From Bacteroidetes bacterium GWF2_43_63 (GTDB lineage: Bacteria; Bacteroidota; Bacteroidia; Bacteroidales; DTU049), in assembly GCA_001769275.1 (NCBI GenBank), contig MEOQ01000019.1, forward strand, positions 1 to 64,000: a stretch of DNA of 64,000 nucleotides, given 5' to 3'. Shown piece after piece: positions 7,863-18,026 of the stretch. The translations under genes and the position numbers were made by a program. Under the pieces are notes generated by a model, which did no database searches, was not told the origin of the DNA, and saw nothing but the letters and a program-made list of their open reading frames with translations. Every line of letters begins with the position of its first letter. The stretch's first letter is position 1.

Positions 7863-9260
7863 ATGAAACGAATCAAGATTGTTGACCTGCTGAAAAAACA
7901 AGCAGATCATTTGCTGGGAACGACCGTTACGGTTAAAGGCTGGGTGCGCACACGACGCGATAGCAAGAACGTGGTTTTTATTGCCGTGAACGACGGCAGC
8001 ATAATACACTCCATTCAGGTTGTGGCCGATACTGCGAAATTCGACGAAGCAGTGCTTAAAGACATCACTACTGGCTGTAGTGTACGCATTGATGGAAAAC
8101 TGGTTGAATCGCCTGCACAGGGACAGCCCGTGGAAATTCATGCAGAAGAAATTGAAATTTACGGGAAGTGCCCATCAGACTCATATCCATTGCAGAAAAA
8201 AGGGCATACGCTGGAATTTCTGCGCGAGATTGCGCACCTGAGGCCGCGTACAAATACTTTTGGAGCTGTGCTGAGAGTGCGTCATGCCATGGCTTTTGCT
8301 GTACATAAATATTTCAACGAGCGCGGATTCAATTATCTGCATACACCCATCATCACCGGCAGCGATGCCGAAGGTGCCGGCGCCATGTTTCGCGTAAGTA
8401 CACTCGATGCCGAGAATCCGCCGCGTACGCCCGAAGGGAAAATCGATTATTCGCAGGACTTTTTTGGAAAAGAAACCAATCTCACGGTTTCCGGACAGCT
8501 CGAAGGCGAACTCGGAGCACTGGCTCTGGGCGAGATTTACACATTCGGCCCTACGTTCCGGGCTGAGAACAGCAACACGCCGCGTCACCTTGCTGAGTTC
8601 TGGATGATTGAACCGGAGATGGCTTTCTACGATATCACAGACAACATGGATCTGGCGGAGGATTTTCTCAAATCGCTCGTCAGCTATGCGCTTGAGCATT
8701 GCTTCGACGATCTTGAATTTTTACAGAAAATGTACGACAAGGAATTGATCAGTCGCTTGAAAGGCGTTGTGGAAACTCCGTTTAAACGTCTTGCATATAC
8801 CGAAGCCGTCGACATTTTGATGAAGAGTGGCCAAAAATTTGAATTCCCGGTTTCATGGGGAACCGATTTGCAGGCCGAACACGAGCGCTATCTGGTTGAA
8901 CAGCATTTCAATTGTCCGGTAATACTGACTGATTATCCCGCCGAAATAAAAGCTTTTTACATGAAGCAGAATGATGACGGAAAGACTGTCCGGGCCATGG
9001 ATGTGTTGTTTCCGCGTATCGGCGAAATCATTGGTGGAAGCCAGCGCGAAGAAGATTTCGATAAGCTGATCAGCAAAATCAGAGCTTTGAATATTCCGGA
9101 GAAAGACGTGTGGTGGTATCTCGAAACGCGAAAATTCGGCTCAGTTCCGCACAGTGGATTTGGTCTTGGTTTCGAACGCCTCATATTGTTTGTAACTGGT
9201 ATGGCCAACATTCGCGATGTCATTCCTTTCCCGCGTACGCCCAACAATGCAGAATTTTAA
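7863..9260 (+). CDS. asnS: Asparaginyl-tRNA synthetase
   Basis: A class II aminoacyl-tRNA synthetase of 465 residues that charges tRNA-Asn. The N-terminal OB-fold anticodon-binding domain is visible ([20 protein letters not shown]). Motif 2 is [20 protein letters not shown], and motif 3 is [20 protein letters not shown], ending with the AsnRS-type [13 protein letters not shown]-terminus. The [12 protein letters not shown] stretch is typical of AsnRS rather than AspRS. Length is normal. The ATG at 7863 ([12 protein letters not shown]) is preferred to one 7 codons upstream because homologues begin with the first OB-fold strand nearby. It is followed by rpoN 94 bases later, a common pairing in Bacteroidota. 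Confidence 0.95.
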   Translation: MKRIKIVDLLKKQADHLLGTTVTVKGWVRTRRDSKNVVFIAVNDGSIIHSIQVVADTAKFDEAVLKDITTGCSVRIDGKLVESPAQGQPVEIHAEEIEIYGKCPSDSYPLQKKGHTLEFLREIAHLRPRTNTFGAVLRVRHAMAFAVHKYFNERGFNYLHTPIITGSDAEGAGAMFRVSTLDAENPPRTPEGKIDYSQDFFGKETNLTVSGQLEGELGALALGEIYTFGPTFRAENSNTPRHLAEFWMIEPEMAFYDITDNMDLAEDFLKSLVSYALEHCFDDLEFLQKMYDKELISRLKGVVETPFKRLAYTEAVDILMKSGQKFEFPVSWGTDLQAEHERYLVEQHFNCPVILTDYPAEIKAFYMKQNDDGKTVRAMDVLFPRIGEIIGGSQREEDFDKLISKIRALNIPEKDVWWYLETRKFGSVPHSGFGLGFERLILFVTGMANIRDVIPFPRTPNNAEF

Positions 9261-9354
9261 TATTAAACACTGTTGAAAAATTTCCGACTTTAAATTGCTG
9301 AAAACTTGACAACACCCTTTCAGTTTTCGTATTTTCAGACATAAATTACTTGTT

Positions 9355-10830
9355 ATGCTTTACCAACGGCTCGAACAGAAACTTCAGCAAAAGCTCTCTC
9401 CGCAACAGATTCAGCTCATGAAACTGCTGCAGGTTCCGGCCATTGCGCTTGAACAACGCATTAAACAAGAGATTGAGGAAAATCCAGCACTAGAAGATTC
9501 ATCGGAAGACAGTGACGATGAAAACCCGGACCTTCAGAATGAAGAACAAGAGAGCAATGAGAATGAAGATTCAGACGTAGACGAAAATGCCGAGAATGAT
9601 TTCAGCCTCGATGACTATATGGATGAGGATGACATTCCCGAATACAAGCTGCAAGCAAAGAACACCAGTGCCGATGACGAAGTGCGCGAAATCCCCTTTG
9701 TTTCTCAGTCAAGTTTTTACGATCAGCTCTACGAACAGCTCCAGATGCGAAATCTGACTGAGTTGCAGTACAGCGTTGGAGAATATATCATTGGAAATAT
9801 TGATGAGAATGGTTATCTGAAGCGCGATGCAGCCTCACTTTCAAATGATCTGGCGTTCGGACTGAATATAAACATGGCGCCTGAGAAAATTGAAGAAATC
9901 ATTTATGTGATTCAGCAGTTAGATCCTCCCGGCGTGGCTGCCCGCGACCTGCGTGAATGCCTTGTGTTGCAGCTTCAGCGCAAGGATCAAAAAAAGGAAT
10001 CCATTCACAATGCAATTATTATTCTCAGCGATTGTTTCGATGAGTTTTCGAAAAAGCATTACGATAAAATCATGAAACGTCTTGGCATCAGCGAAGATTT
10101 GTTGAAGGATGCCATCGATGAAATTATCAAACTGAATCCGAAACCCGGCAATTCGGGCGGTGATTCAAGTAAAGGAAGCTTACATGTTTTCCCGGATTTC
10201 ACTATCAACAACAACGAAGGCGAGCTGGAGCTGGTTATCAATTCGCGCAACATGCCCGATCTGCGTGTTAGCCGCTACTATCAGCAAATGCTGGAAAACT
10301 ATGTGAAATCAAAGAATCAGGACACAAAAACAAAAGAAGCTATTCAGTTTGTTCGTCAAAAAATTGATTCAGCCAAATGGTTCATCGACGCCTTGAGGCA
10401 GCGGCAGAATACCTTGTATGTGACTATGTCGGCCATCATGAATTTTCAGAGAGAATATTTTTTAAGTGGTGACGACACCAAGCTGAAGCCGATGATTCTG
10501 AAGGACATTGCCGACAAAGTCGGGCTCGATATTTCAACTATATCGCGTGTTGCAAGCAGTAAATATGTAGTCACTCCATTTGGAACTCTTTTATTGAAAA
10601 GCTTTTTCAGCGAATCAATGCAAACCGATTCGGGCGAAGAAGTTTCATCGCGCGAAATCAAAAGCATTCTCACCGATGTCATTGGTGCCGAAGAGAAACG
10701 TAAGCCATTAACCGATGATCGTCTTGCAAAAATTCTGAAAGAAAAAGGATACACCATCGCGCGGCGCACAGTGGCCAAATACCGCGAGCAGCTTGATATT
10801 CCGGTTGCGCGACTACGTAAACAAATCTAA
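9355..10830 (+). CDS. rpoN: RNA polymerase sigma-54 factor
   Basis: Sigma-54 directs RNA polymerase to -24/-12 promoters and needs AAA+ activators. The 491-residue protein has the glutamine-rich region I (SPQQIQLMKLLQVPAIALEQ), a strongly acidic region II (about residues 45-105, EDSSEDSDDENPD and similar), the core-binding domain with QLDPPGVAARDLRECL, a helix-turn-helix (LKDIADKVGLDISTISRVAS) and the RpoN box ARRTVAKYRE at about 469-478. All key elements are intact. The gene ends in a strong terminator. No sigma-54 activator gene is seen in the window. Confidence 0.95.
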   Translation: MLYQRLEQKLQQKLSPQQIQLMKLLQVPAIALEQRIKQEIEENPALEDSSEDSDDENPDLQNEEQESNENEDSDVDENAENDFSLDDYMDEDDIPEYKLQAKNTSADDEVREIPFVSQSSFYDQLYEQLQMRNLTELQYSVGEYIIGNIDENGYLKRDAASLSNDLAFGLNINMAPEKIEEIIYVIQQLDPPGVAARDLRECLVLQLQRKDQKKESIHNAIIILSDCFDEFSKKHYDKIMKRLGISEDLLKDAIDEIIKLNPKPGNSGGDSSKGSLHVFPDFTINNNEGELELVINSRNMPDLRVSRYYQQMLENYVKSKNQDTKTKEAIQFVRQKIDSAKWFIDALRQRQNTLYVTMSAIMNFQREYFLSGDDTKLKPMILKDIADKVGLDISTISRVASSKYVVTPFGTLLLKSFFSESMQTDSGEEVSSREIKSILTDVIGAEEKRKPLTDDRLAKILKEKGYTIARRTVAKYREQLDIPVARLRKQI

Positions 10831-10860
10831 TTAAAAAATGTGCGAAAGCACATTTTTTAA
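10831..10860 (+). terminator. rpoN intrinsic terminator
   Basis: A perfect hairpin TTAAAAAATGTGC-GAAA-GCACATTTTTTAA begins directly after the rpoN stop codon, with a GNRA tetraloop and a T tract. Its A/T symmetry would allow termination from either strand. Confidence 0.85.
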
Positions 10861-10879
10861 TTTCCATATTACAGCTAAA

Positions 10880-11485
10880 ATGAAAAACCTTCCCAGACTT
10901 CTTTCCTGGCTACTACATCCAATAATACTTCCGGCATTATTTGCCGTATTGTTGCTGAATGGAAATTATTACATCAACAATTTGCTCAGACCTGAGGCAA
11001 TCAGAATTATAGTTTTAATTGTGCTGATTTTCACGCTTGCTATTCCTGCGCTCATTTTTGTTGCATCGCGATATCTCGGAGTCGTTGACTCCCTTGAAAT
11101 GGAAGCGAAACAGGAAAGAATTTTTGCGATTACAGTTTTGGGTGTTTCCTCATGGTTTTGCTGGCGGATTTTGGCCAATTATGATTTACCCGCCTATTAT
11201 ACGGACTTTCTACTTCTGATTTTCACTGCTTCTGCATTTGGGCTGATTATTTCTTTTTTTAAAAAATTCAGCTTGCATATTTTTGGCTGGAGCGTGATTG
11301 TTGTTTCCCTTGCCTGGTATATTTTTTCATGGCAATGTTTCAGCGTACTATTTATCGCACTGGCTGTGGCTTTGACAGGGGTGGTTGCCTGGTCGCGCCT
11401 GAAGCTTAATGCACATACACCCGGCGAAATATATCTTGGCTTCGCGCTCGGGCTGCTGCCTGTAGTGGTGTTGTTGATTTTATGA
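10880..11485 (+). CDS. PAP2-like integral membrane protein
   Basis: A 201-residue protein with six or so hydrophobic segments. Near the C-terminus SRLKLNAHTPGEIYLGFALG resembles motif 3 of the PAP2 phosphatase superfamily (SRxxxxxHxxxD), but the last acidic residue is Glu. The motif 1 region is only suggested by KQERIF. Enzymatic activity as a lipid phosphatase is therefore uncertain; a membrane scaffold derived from PAP2 is equally possible. A start 14 codons upstream falls within the rpoN terminator, so the ATG at 10880, 19 bases after the hairpin, is chosen. A gene like this commonly lies near rpoN in Bacteroidota. Confidence 0.65.
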   Translation: MKNLPRLLSWLLHPIILPALFAVLLLNGNYYINNLLRPEAIRIIVLIVLIFTLAIPALIFVASRYLGVVDSLEMEAKQERIFAITVLGVSSWFCWRILANYDLPAYYTDFLLLIFTASAFGLIISFFKKFSLHIFGWSVIVVSLAWYIFSWQCFSVLFIALAVALTGVVAWSRLKLNAHTPGEIYLGFALGLLPVVVLLIL

Positions 11486-11517
11486 AGCGATGCTTTTAAC
11501 AACATAAATTTGCAGCC

Positions 11518-11590
11518 CGCTGTCATGCTGAGTGTCGCTCCCATAGCGCTTTTGCGGCAGGTTGCTCGCGACGTATCGAAGGAGACAGCG
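11518..11590. repeat. CGCTGTCATGCTGAG dispersed repeat, copy 2
   Basis: It begins CGCTGTCATGCTGAGTGTCGC and ends TATCGAAGGAGACAGCG, the same ends as the copy at 7455-7528 with a different middle. Inverted arms CGCTGTC/GACAGCG close it. It lies in the 216-base convergent gap after the PAP2-like gene and could act as a terminator for both sides. Confidence 0.7.
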
Positions 11591-11701
11591 ACTTGAAACT
11601 CAACACCAAATTCTGTTGATTTTTTGTGCTTAGCAAAGTGTTTTCTGAAGCCAGATAAAATGTATACGCTTGGATTGACGGTAAAATGGACTATTCAACT
11701 A

Positions 11702-12490
11702 TTAATATGTTGAAAGGGCTAATAGAGTGATAGCAGCAGTAAATACGCATATTACTATAGCAGCAATTGCAGATCCAGAGCCTTTTTTCATTTTTTTACT
11801 GTTGTCAATAATTATTATACTGGCAATGGCAAAAATAAACGCAAGTGCTGATATCAGCAGGCCGTACCCCATATTCAAAAACATAGCGACGGCTAGCCCT
11901 GCCATGCTTAAAACCCATGATATGGTTGACAATTGTTCTGTTTCAGGTATAGGCTCTGGCTCTTTTGTTGGTGCAGCAGTATTTGTTGTGTCATTAAATG
12001 CTGTGATAACCTCGTTGATGCCGGAGTGGTATTTAATCATGAAAACTCCAGTTTTGTCAATGGATTTTTGTTCCCTTTTATTATCACAAGTCGTATAAAA
12101 CACTTTGCTTTCCGTTATTTCTCTGACTTTACCGTTTAGAATAGTTCCATCCCTGAGAATTATTTCATCACAGAGAATATTCTGATGTTTGTTGTTGTTT
12201 TGTGCTGAACTGATGTTGGCCGTATCCGGTTCGATAGAAGAGCAAAGCATCATGGGTTCAGGACCGGAAATTTCAGAAGCCCTATTTTCAACCATAACTG
12301 AGGTTGCCGGCTTTACATCTTTGTGGGAATGGGTCGCATTCACTGATGCTTTGTCTGGAATTGATACACCGTTTCTGTATTTTTTTAACTGAAGAATGCT
12401 ATTATTATAGACATTGTCAGTCATACTGCATGACGTAAGAAATATTGCCAGCAGAAATGAAATTGGAAATAATATATGCCTGCACTTCAT
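11702..12490 (-). CDS. Lipoprotein with N-terminal surface domain and two C-terminal membrane helices
   Basis: The 262-residue product has a lipobox (L-T-S-C, Cys21), a disordered stretch, and then a small domain DEIILRDGTILNGKVREI...FMIKYHSG. That domain is a recognisable Bacteroidota module (D-x-I-x-L-x-x-G-x-x-I-x-G-K-V-x-E-I) found in many exported proteins of unknown function. Two membrane segments at about 190-212 and 235-260 follow a Glu/Pro-rich linker. The combination of a lipid anchor and C-terminal helices is unusual and suggests an inner-membrane location, but this is inference. The start at 12490 is chosen because it begins the signal peptide; a start seven codons upstream does not improve it. 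It is transcribed towards the CGCTGTCAT repeat. Confidence 0.6.
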   Translation of the reverse strand: MKCRHILFPISFLLAIFLTSCSMTDNVYNNSILQLKKYRNGVSIPDKASVNATHSHKDVKPATSVMVENRASEISGPEPMMLCSSIEPDTANISSAQNNNKHQNILCDEIILRDGTILNGKVREITESKVFYTTCDNKREQKSIDKTGVFMIKYHSGINEVITAFNDTTNTAAPTKEPEPIPETEQLSTISWVLSMAGLAVAMFLNMGYGLLISALAFIFAIASIIIIDNSKKMKKGSGSAIAAIVICVFTAAITLLALSTY

Positions 12491-12508
12491 AAATATTAAT
12501 TTAAAAAG

Positions 12509-12516
12509 CAAATATA
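12509..12516 (-). promoter_or_regulatory. -7 element (TATATTTG) for the lipoprotein gene
   Basis: The minus strand reads TATATTTG, 18 bases before the ATG at 12490. No clear -33 element is seen. Confidence 0.5.
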
Positions 12517-12547
12517 TTAATTCTGAAAAGAAATGATTATTTTGGTT

Positions 12548-13570
12548 CTAAATTTTCACACCCGTTGCATAGGGCGCAGCGTCTAAGCCAGCGAACAATC
12601 CCTGCTGGTAGCGAAAATATCCGGCCATCGCAATCATGGCGGCATTGTCGGTGGTATAAGACAATTGCGGGATGTGCAGATCCAAATTATACTTCAAGGC
12701 CAGTTGCTGCATTGCGGCCCGCAGCCCTGAGTTGGCCGATACGCCGCCCGCCAGCGCCAGTGTTTTGATGCCGGTTTCTTTGATGGCTTTTTCTGTTTTT
12801 TCGGTCAGGATATCGATGATGGTTTTCTGAATCGAAGCGCAAAGATCCGCAGTGTTTTTTTCAATAAAATGCTCGTCTTTTTTCAACTCATCACGGAGAA
12901 AATACAGAATGGAAGTTTTTAATCCGGAAAAGCTGAAATTGAGATCGGGAATTCTGGGTTTGGCAAACTTGAATGCGGTTGCATTTCCGCTCTGAGCCAG
13001 CTTGTCAATCACAGGTCCTCCGGGGTAGGGAAGACTCATGATTTTGGCCGCCTTGTCGAAAGTCTCTCCGGCAGCGTCGTCGATGGTGTTGCCGATGATT
13101 TCGCGCTGGAAAGGATTGCGCACAATGGCAATTTGCGTGTGCCCCCCTGAAACGATCAGACAAAGAAACGGGAACTCAGGCATAGCGCGTGTTTCACCTG
13201 GTACTCGCAGGAAGTTGGCCATGATATGTGCATGCATGTGATCGACATCGATAAGCGGGATTCCAAGCGCCCACGCAAACGCTTTTGCAAAACTGACGCC
13301 CACCATCAACGAGCCGGGCAATCCCGGACCTCTTGTAAAAGCTACTGCAGAAAGCTGTTTTTTGTCTATATTTGCATTACTTATGGCGGCTTCGACTACG
13401 GGTATGATATTTTGCTGGTGTGCACGCGATGCAAGCTCGGGAACAACGCCCCCGAAAAGTTCGTGTACTTTTTGCGATGCTATCTCGTTACTCAGCAAAA
13501 AGTTGTTATGCAACACAGCCGCAGAAGTGTCGTCACACGAAGATTCTATGCCGAGAATATAAGTATCCAT
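12548..13570 (-). CDS. tsaD: tRNA N6-threonylcarbamoyladenosine synthase subunit TsaD
   Basis: TsaD transfers the threonylcarbamoyl group from TC-AMP to A37 of ANN-reading tRNAs, working with TsaB and TsaE. The 340-residue protein shows the family start YILGIESSCDDTSAAVL, the metal-binding HMHAH motif, the ASNKH-fold glycine loops VSGGHTQIA and ALAGGVSANSGLR, and ends with the expected YxRYQQG...YATGVKI tail. Length matches the family. The ATG at 13570 is chosen because IESSCDDT should lie about seven residues from the start. It is divergent from tamB with only ten bases between start codons. Confidence 0.95.
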   Translation of the reverse strand: MDTYILGIESSCDDTSAAVLHNNFLLSNEIASQKVHELFGGVVPELASRAHQQNIIPVVEAAISNANIDKKQLSAVAFTRGPGLPGSLMVGVSFAKAFAWALGIPLIDVDHMHAHIMANFLRVPGETRAMPEFPFLCLIVSGGHTQIAIVRNPFQREIIGNTIDDAAGETFDKAAKIMSLPYPGGPVIDKLAQSGNATAFKFAKPRIPDLNFSFSGLKTSILYFLRDELKKDEHFIEKNTADLCASIQKTIIDILTEKTEKAIKETGIKTLALAGGVSANSGLRAAMQQLALKYNLDLHIPQLSYTTDNAAMIAMAGYFRYQQGLFAGLDAAPYATGVKI

Positions 13571-13580
13571 TGTTGAAAGA

Positions 13581-16500
13581 ATGAGCAAATTTAGCAAAAA
13601 AACCGGACGTATCCTTTTGATCATCTATGTGGTGGTCTTCTGCATTCCGGCTGCTGTATTTGCTTTGCTGCGCACGCCCTTTATTCAGCAATATATTGCT
13701 GACCGCTTGTCGGAATATTTATCGGAGGAACTTCACACCAGAGTAGAAATCGGGACAGTCGATATTATATTCCCTCTTGATATTACTTTATTCGACCTTT
13801 ACATCGAGGACCAGCACGGAAAACCTTTGCTTGCTGCGAAAGAGCTTATGGTTGCTCCCGAAAACCTTGCTGCTGGTTTTTCGAGGTTGCAGTTTAAAAG
13901 GCTTCTGCTTAGCGAAGCTGAAATCCGTCTGGTGCGTTATCCCAATGAGGAAAACTCAAACCTGCAGTTTATTCTGGATTATTTTGCAAGCGATAAAAAG
14001 GATACAACCACTAAAAAAACTGAGTCTACGCCTATAAATGTTGGCATGGTGGAACTCCGCAACTGCAGCTTCTTGTGGCATGATATGCACAAAGATACTT
14101 TATCCAAAAGCAACATCGATTTCAATAACCTGTATCTTACAAATATTAACCTGATCGGCCAAAACCTGGTGCAATGCGATACATTAACGAGCATTGATCT
14201 GAAGCATCTGGCCATGCAGGAGCGTTCAGGATTCACGTTGTGGCATTTGTCTTCTCAGGTTTCCATGCGGAATAACAGCATTACTGCGCAAAATCTGCGT
14301 TTGCTCACAAACAGCAGTAATCTTGATCTCGACCTGGCTTTCAGATATGACTCTCTGTTGGTATTCAATGACTTTGTCAATAAAGTTACCATGGATGCGG
14401 ATTTTAGAAATTCGCGCGTGGGCTTTGACGATATCGCACGGTTTGCACCTGATTTGAATGGAATGCAGAGCGCGGTTATGCTCAACGGACACGCCGAAGG
14501 CACAATCGCTGATCTCGAAACCGGACAAATGAAACTTGGCTTTGGTAAAAGCTCTCACATGTATTTCAGTTTAAAACTGAAAGGGTTGCCGGACATTGAA
14601 AATGCTGAAATTCATTTCGATCTTGTGAATGCCGATATAAAACTGAAGGATATTGATTCTTTTGTTCTTCCTGGAGGTGACAACCTGAATCTGGCATCAG
14701 TTGCGGGTTCCATCACTCAGGCCAGTTTATCTGCAAAGGTTGACGGCCGAATGGATGATTTCACCGCAAGCGTTGTGGCGCGCACCAATGCAGGTTTTGT
14801 CAAGGCCGATGTTCAATCGCAAGGCGCATTCCCCAATCCCCGATACAGCGGTCAGGTCCTGGTTGAAAACTTCGATCTGCGGCCAATCGTCGGCGAATCT
14901 GTCCCGCTGGGATCTTTGACGGCATCTGTTGATTTTTCGGGCAGAGGTTCCACAGCGAAAAATTATTTTGTTGAAGGAGATGCGGAAATTTTGTCGCTGG
15001 AATACAATCAGTATTCCTATTCGCACATTAGCGTGAATGGCTCTGTGAAACCTGGTATTTTTGAAGGCCGCCTGATTGCAAGTGATCCGAATCTTACTAT
15101 GGATTTTGATGGGATGATTGACTTTTCGGACAAGCTTCCGGTTTTTGATTTTATTGCACAGGTTGAGAATCTCAATCTGACGGCACTTCACCTGGCCCGA
15201 AACGATAGTCTGGCTGGGTTTTCCGGCTTTATCGACATCAATGTGAAAGGAGATAATCCGGACAATATGCTGGGTCGCCTCAGTCTGAGTGAATTTAGTT
15301 ATTACGAAGGCCGCCGCGAAATTGCCATGCATACATTAACGCTGAAACTGGAGGAAACCAGTTCGCTTAGTAAAGAAATTGAACTGCGGAGCGACATGGT
15401 AAATGGCAATATCAAAGGTCAGTTTGTGTTTTCCGAAATCGGCGATGCGTTGACTAAATATCTCTCCAATTATATTCCATCTTATATTGCGCCAGACAGC
15501 ACGGATAAAAAATTCAGCAATCAAGCTTTTGAATACGATTTCACTTTCAAAGATGTTCAGCCAGTGCTGGATATTTTCGCGCCGGGAATTCAAGTGAGTA
15601 AGAGCACTATTCTGCGTGGAAATTTCAATCTGGCCGATAATTATCTGAATACCCAGATTGCATCCAACTATCTGAAATATGGCGCAATCAGCTCTGTTAA
15701 CCCGGTTGTGATTGCTCAAACTTTCGGCAAAAATATTTACGTCACCATTCAGTCCGATAATATTACCTATAACGATAGTCTTGAATTGGGTAATCTGGTT
15801 GCAAATACGGTTACGGTAAACGACAAATCTGAATTTTCGATCAACTGGCAGAACGACAACAGCAAGAAAGCTTATTCGGGCGATCTGAGCGGCAGTGTTT
15901 TGTTTCGCAAAGGCATGCCCGTCCTCATTCAGTTCGATGAGAGTGATCTTATTCTGAATGATTCTCTGTTTCACATTGCGCAGGATGGGAAAATAGAAAT
16001 TGATACGAGTTATTTGCGTGTTCATGAATTTGCGCTGTATTCCAAATCACAGAAATTAATCATCGATGGACGAATTTCAAAAGATCCGTATGATGTGATT
16101 CAGGTGACATTCGAAAATGTTTTGCTTGACGATTTTGACGACCTGACCAAGACTGCAGGGGTTGATCTGGAGGGCAAAGTGAATGGATATGTTTTATTAA
16201 GCAATTTGTACGATGTGCCCGATTACCGCGCTGATCTTACGATTCAAAAACTCAGCCTTAATAAAAACTTTGTAGGCGATGCATTAATCAAAAGTTCGTG
16301 GGATCCTGTGCGAAAATCGGTTTACAGCGAAGCATCAATTATTTATACAGGAAACGTTGGACAAAATGTGCCGCTTGAAATAAAAGGATTTTTCAATCCG
16401 CGCGGAGAGGAAAATGTAATCGATATGGTTGTGAAGCTCGATCGGTTTAATCTCAAGCTGGTGCAGCCTTACCTCAAATCTTTCTGCAGCAAAGTGGAAG

Positions 16501-18026
16501 GATCGTGTGATGGATTGGTAACGGTGAAAGGGAATCTCGATAACCCAGAAGTGGGTGGGGAAGTGGTTTTCCGCAGAACCAGTGTGATGGTCGATTACCT
16601 GAATATGTTTTATTCGTTTGCCGATACTTTGAAGATTACCAATAGTGAATTTGCATTGCGCGATATCACCGTGTTCGACACCAAAGGAAACAAAGCAACT
16701 GGAGATATTCGGGCCACGCACGATCATTTCAGGGATTTTAATCTCGACATAAACCTGAAGGCCGAAAAGATGCAGTTTCTCAATACAGGGGCTAAAGACA
16801 ATGATTATTTCTACGGAACAGCATATGCAACCGGAGTGGTAAAAATTTCCGGACCTTTTAATCAGATTGCTATAGAAGTGGCTGCCAAAACCGAGCCTGG
16901 CTCTGTGCTGTATATTCCGATTACGTCCTCCAGTGAGGTTTACGAAAATGAGTTTATCACATTTGTATCAGGCAAAAACGATTCGGGATTTGTGCAGAAA
17001 GACGTCAAGGTGCGCGATTCGGGCGTTAGTCTGATGTTTGATATCGATGTCACTCCCGATGCTGAAGTGCAGATTGTTTTTGATCCAAAAATCGGCGATG
17101 TGATGAAAGGTCGCGGTGCAGGCCGGTTGCGCATGACTGTTGATCGTTCAGGTGAATTTCTTATGTATGGAAATCTTGAAATTGAAAAGGGCGATTATTT
17201 ATTCACACTCGAAAATGTGATCAATAAAAAATTCCTGGTCGATCCGGGCGGTGTGATCACGTGGAACGGCGATCCCTATGCTGGCCGGATGGATTTATAT
17301 GCACGTTATTCTATCAAAACATCGCTCTACGAGCTGTTTCCAGTGGACGGAGAATCGGAGCAGTATAAAAGCAAAGTGCCAGTCAGCTGTCTGATGCATT
17401 TGACCGGCGATTTACTTAGCCCCGATATTTCTTTTGACCTCGATTTGCCTGAATCGGATGAAAATACTAAGAATCTTGTAAAAACGGTTATCGCTAATTC
17501 CGAAGAAATGAATCGTCAGGTGTTTGCTTTACTGATTCTGAATTCGTTTATTCCGACAGAGCGTAACACGTATAACAGCCCTATCAGTCAGGGACTCGGG
17601 AATACTTCCATTGAACTTATTTCGAATCAGTTTGGAAACTGGTTGTCGCAGATCAGCAACGATTTCGATGTTGGATTTAGTTACAATCAGGGTGATCAGG
17701 TTACTTCTTCACAGGTCGAAATCGCGCTCAGCACGCAGATTCTGAATGACCGGATTGTACTTGAGACCAATCTTGAAATTGGAGGAAATCAGCTTGGTAC
17801 TTCTGAAACCCAGTCGGCATCGAATATTGCCGGCGATGTGAGCATAGAGTATAAAATTTCGGAGGATGGGAAAATTCGTGTAAAAGCATTCAACCGATCC
17901 AACACTGTGGATGTGGTTGCCAACAATGCGCCCTATACGCAAGGTGTGGCCATTTTTTACCGTAAAGATTTTGACAGATTCAGAGAATTATGGGAACGAA
18001 AGAAAAAAGACAAAAACAAAAAATGA
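13581..18026 (+). CDS. tamB: TamB/AsmA-like translocation and assembly protein
   Basis: This 1481-residue protein is anchored by one N-terminal membrane helix (residues ~8-30) and continues as a very long beta-rich periplasmic region with many repeating strands. The C-terminal TamB domain (formerly DUF490) includes GDYLFTLENVINKKF, GDPYAGRMDLYARY and SQISNDFDVGFSYNQGD. TamB-family proteins form a hydrophobic groove that bridges inner and outer membranes and are linked to phospholipid transport and outer-membrane protein assembly. In Bacteroidota TamB commonly sits beside tsaD, as here. It overlaps the next gene by ATGA, so the downstream secreted protein is probably translated from the same mRNA. 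The N-terminal half also resembles AsmA-type repeats. Confidence 0.88.
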   Translation: MSKFSKKTGRILLIIYVVVFCIPAAVFALLRTPFIQQYIADRLSEYLSEELHTRVEIGTVDIIFPLDITLFDLYIEDQHGKPLLAAKELMVAPENLAAGFSRLQFKRLLLSEAEIRLVRYPNEENSNLQFILDYFASDKKDTTTKKTESTPINVGMVELRNCSFLWHDMHKDTLSKSNIDFNNLYLTNINLIGQNLVQCDTLTSIDLKHLAMQERSGFTLWHLSSQVSMRNNSITAQNLRLLTNSSNLDLDLAFRYDSLLVFNDFVNKVTMDADFRNSRVGFDDIARFAPDLNGMQSAVMLNGHAEGTIADLETGQMKLGFGKSSHMYFSLKLKGLPDIENAEIHFDLVNADIKLKDIDSFVLPGGDNLNLASVAGSITQASLSAKVDGRMDDFTASVVARTNAGFVKADVQSQGAFPNPRYSGQVLVENFDLRPIVGESVPLGSLTASVDFSGRGSTAKNYFVEGDAEILSLEYNQYSYSHISVNGSVKPGIFEGRLIASDPNLTMDFDGMIDFSDKLPVFDFIAQVENLNLTALHLARNDSLAGFSGFIDINVKGDNPDNMLGRLSLSEFSYYEGRREIAMHTLTLKLEETSSLSKEIELRSDMVNGNIKGQFVFSEIGDALTKYLSNYIPSYIAPDSTDKKFSNQAFEYDFTFKDVQPVLDIFAPGIQVSKSTILRGNFNLADNYLNTQIASNYLKYGAISSVNPVVIAQTFGKNIYVTIQSDNITYNDSLELGNLVANTVTVNDKSEFSINWQNDNSKKAYSGDLSGSVLFRKGMPVLIQFDESDLILNDSLFHIAQDGKIEIDTSYLRVHEFALYSKSQKLIIDGRISKDPYDVIQVTFENVLLDDFDDLTKTAGVDLEGKVNGYVLLSNLYDVPDYRADLTIQKLSLNKNFVGDALIKSSWDPVRKSVYSEASIIYTGNVGQNVPLEIKGFFNPRGEENVIDMVVKLDRFNLKLVQPYLKSFCSKVEGSCDGLVTVKGNLDNPEVGGEVVFRRTSVMVDYLNMFYSFADTLKITNSEFALRDITVFDTKGNKATGDIRATHDHFRDFNLDINLKAEKMQFLNTGAKDNDYFYGTAYATGVVKISGPFNQIAIEVAAKTEPGSVLYIPITSSSEVYENEFITFVSGKNDSGFVQKDVKVRDSGVSLMFDIDVTPDAEVQIVFDPKIGDVMKGRGAGRLRMTVDRSGEFLMYGNLEIEKGDYLFTLENVINKKFLVDPGGVITWNGDPYAGRMDLYARYSIKTSLYELFPVDGESEQYKSKVPVSCLMHLTGDLLSPDISFDLDLPESDENTKNLVKTVIANSEEMNRQVFALLILNSFIPTERNTYNSPISQGLGNTSIELISNQFGNWLSQISNDFDVGFSYNQGDQVTSSQVEIALSTQILNDRIVLETNLEIGGNQLGTSETQSASNIAGDVSIEYKISEDGKIRVKAFNRSNTVDVVANNAPYTQGVAIFYRKDFDRFRELWERKKKDKNKK
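13586..13593 (-). promoter_or_regulatory. Putative tsaD -7 element inside tamB
   Basis: The minus strand reads TAAATTTG, 15 bases before the tsaD ATG. The element lies within tamB codons 2-5, so the tsaD promoter appears to overlap tamB coding sequence. Confidence 0.4.

Noticed and set aside
10880-11485. Active PAP2 lipid phosphatase
   Set aside because: Only motif 3 is partly visible and its final acidic residue is Glu; motif 1 is not convincing, so the call is limited to PAP2-like.
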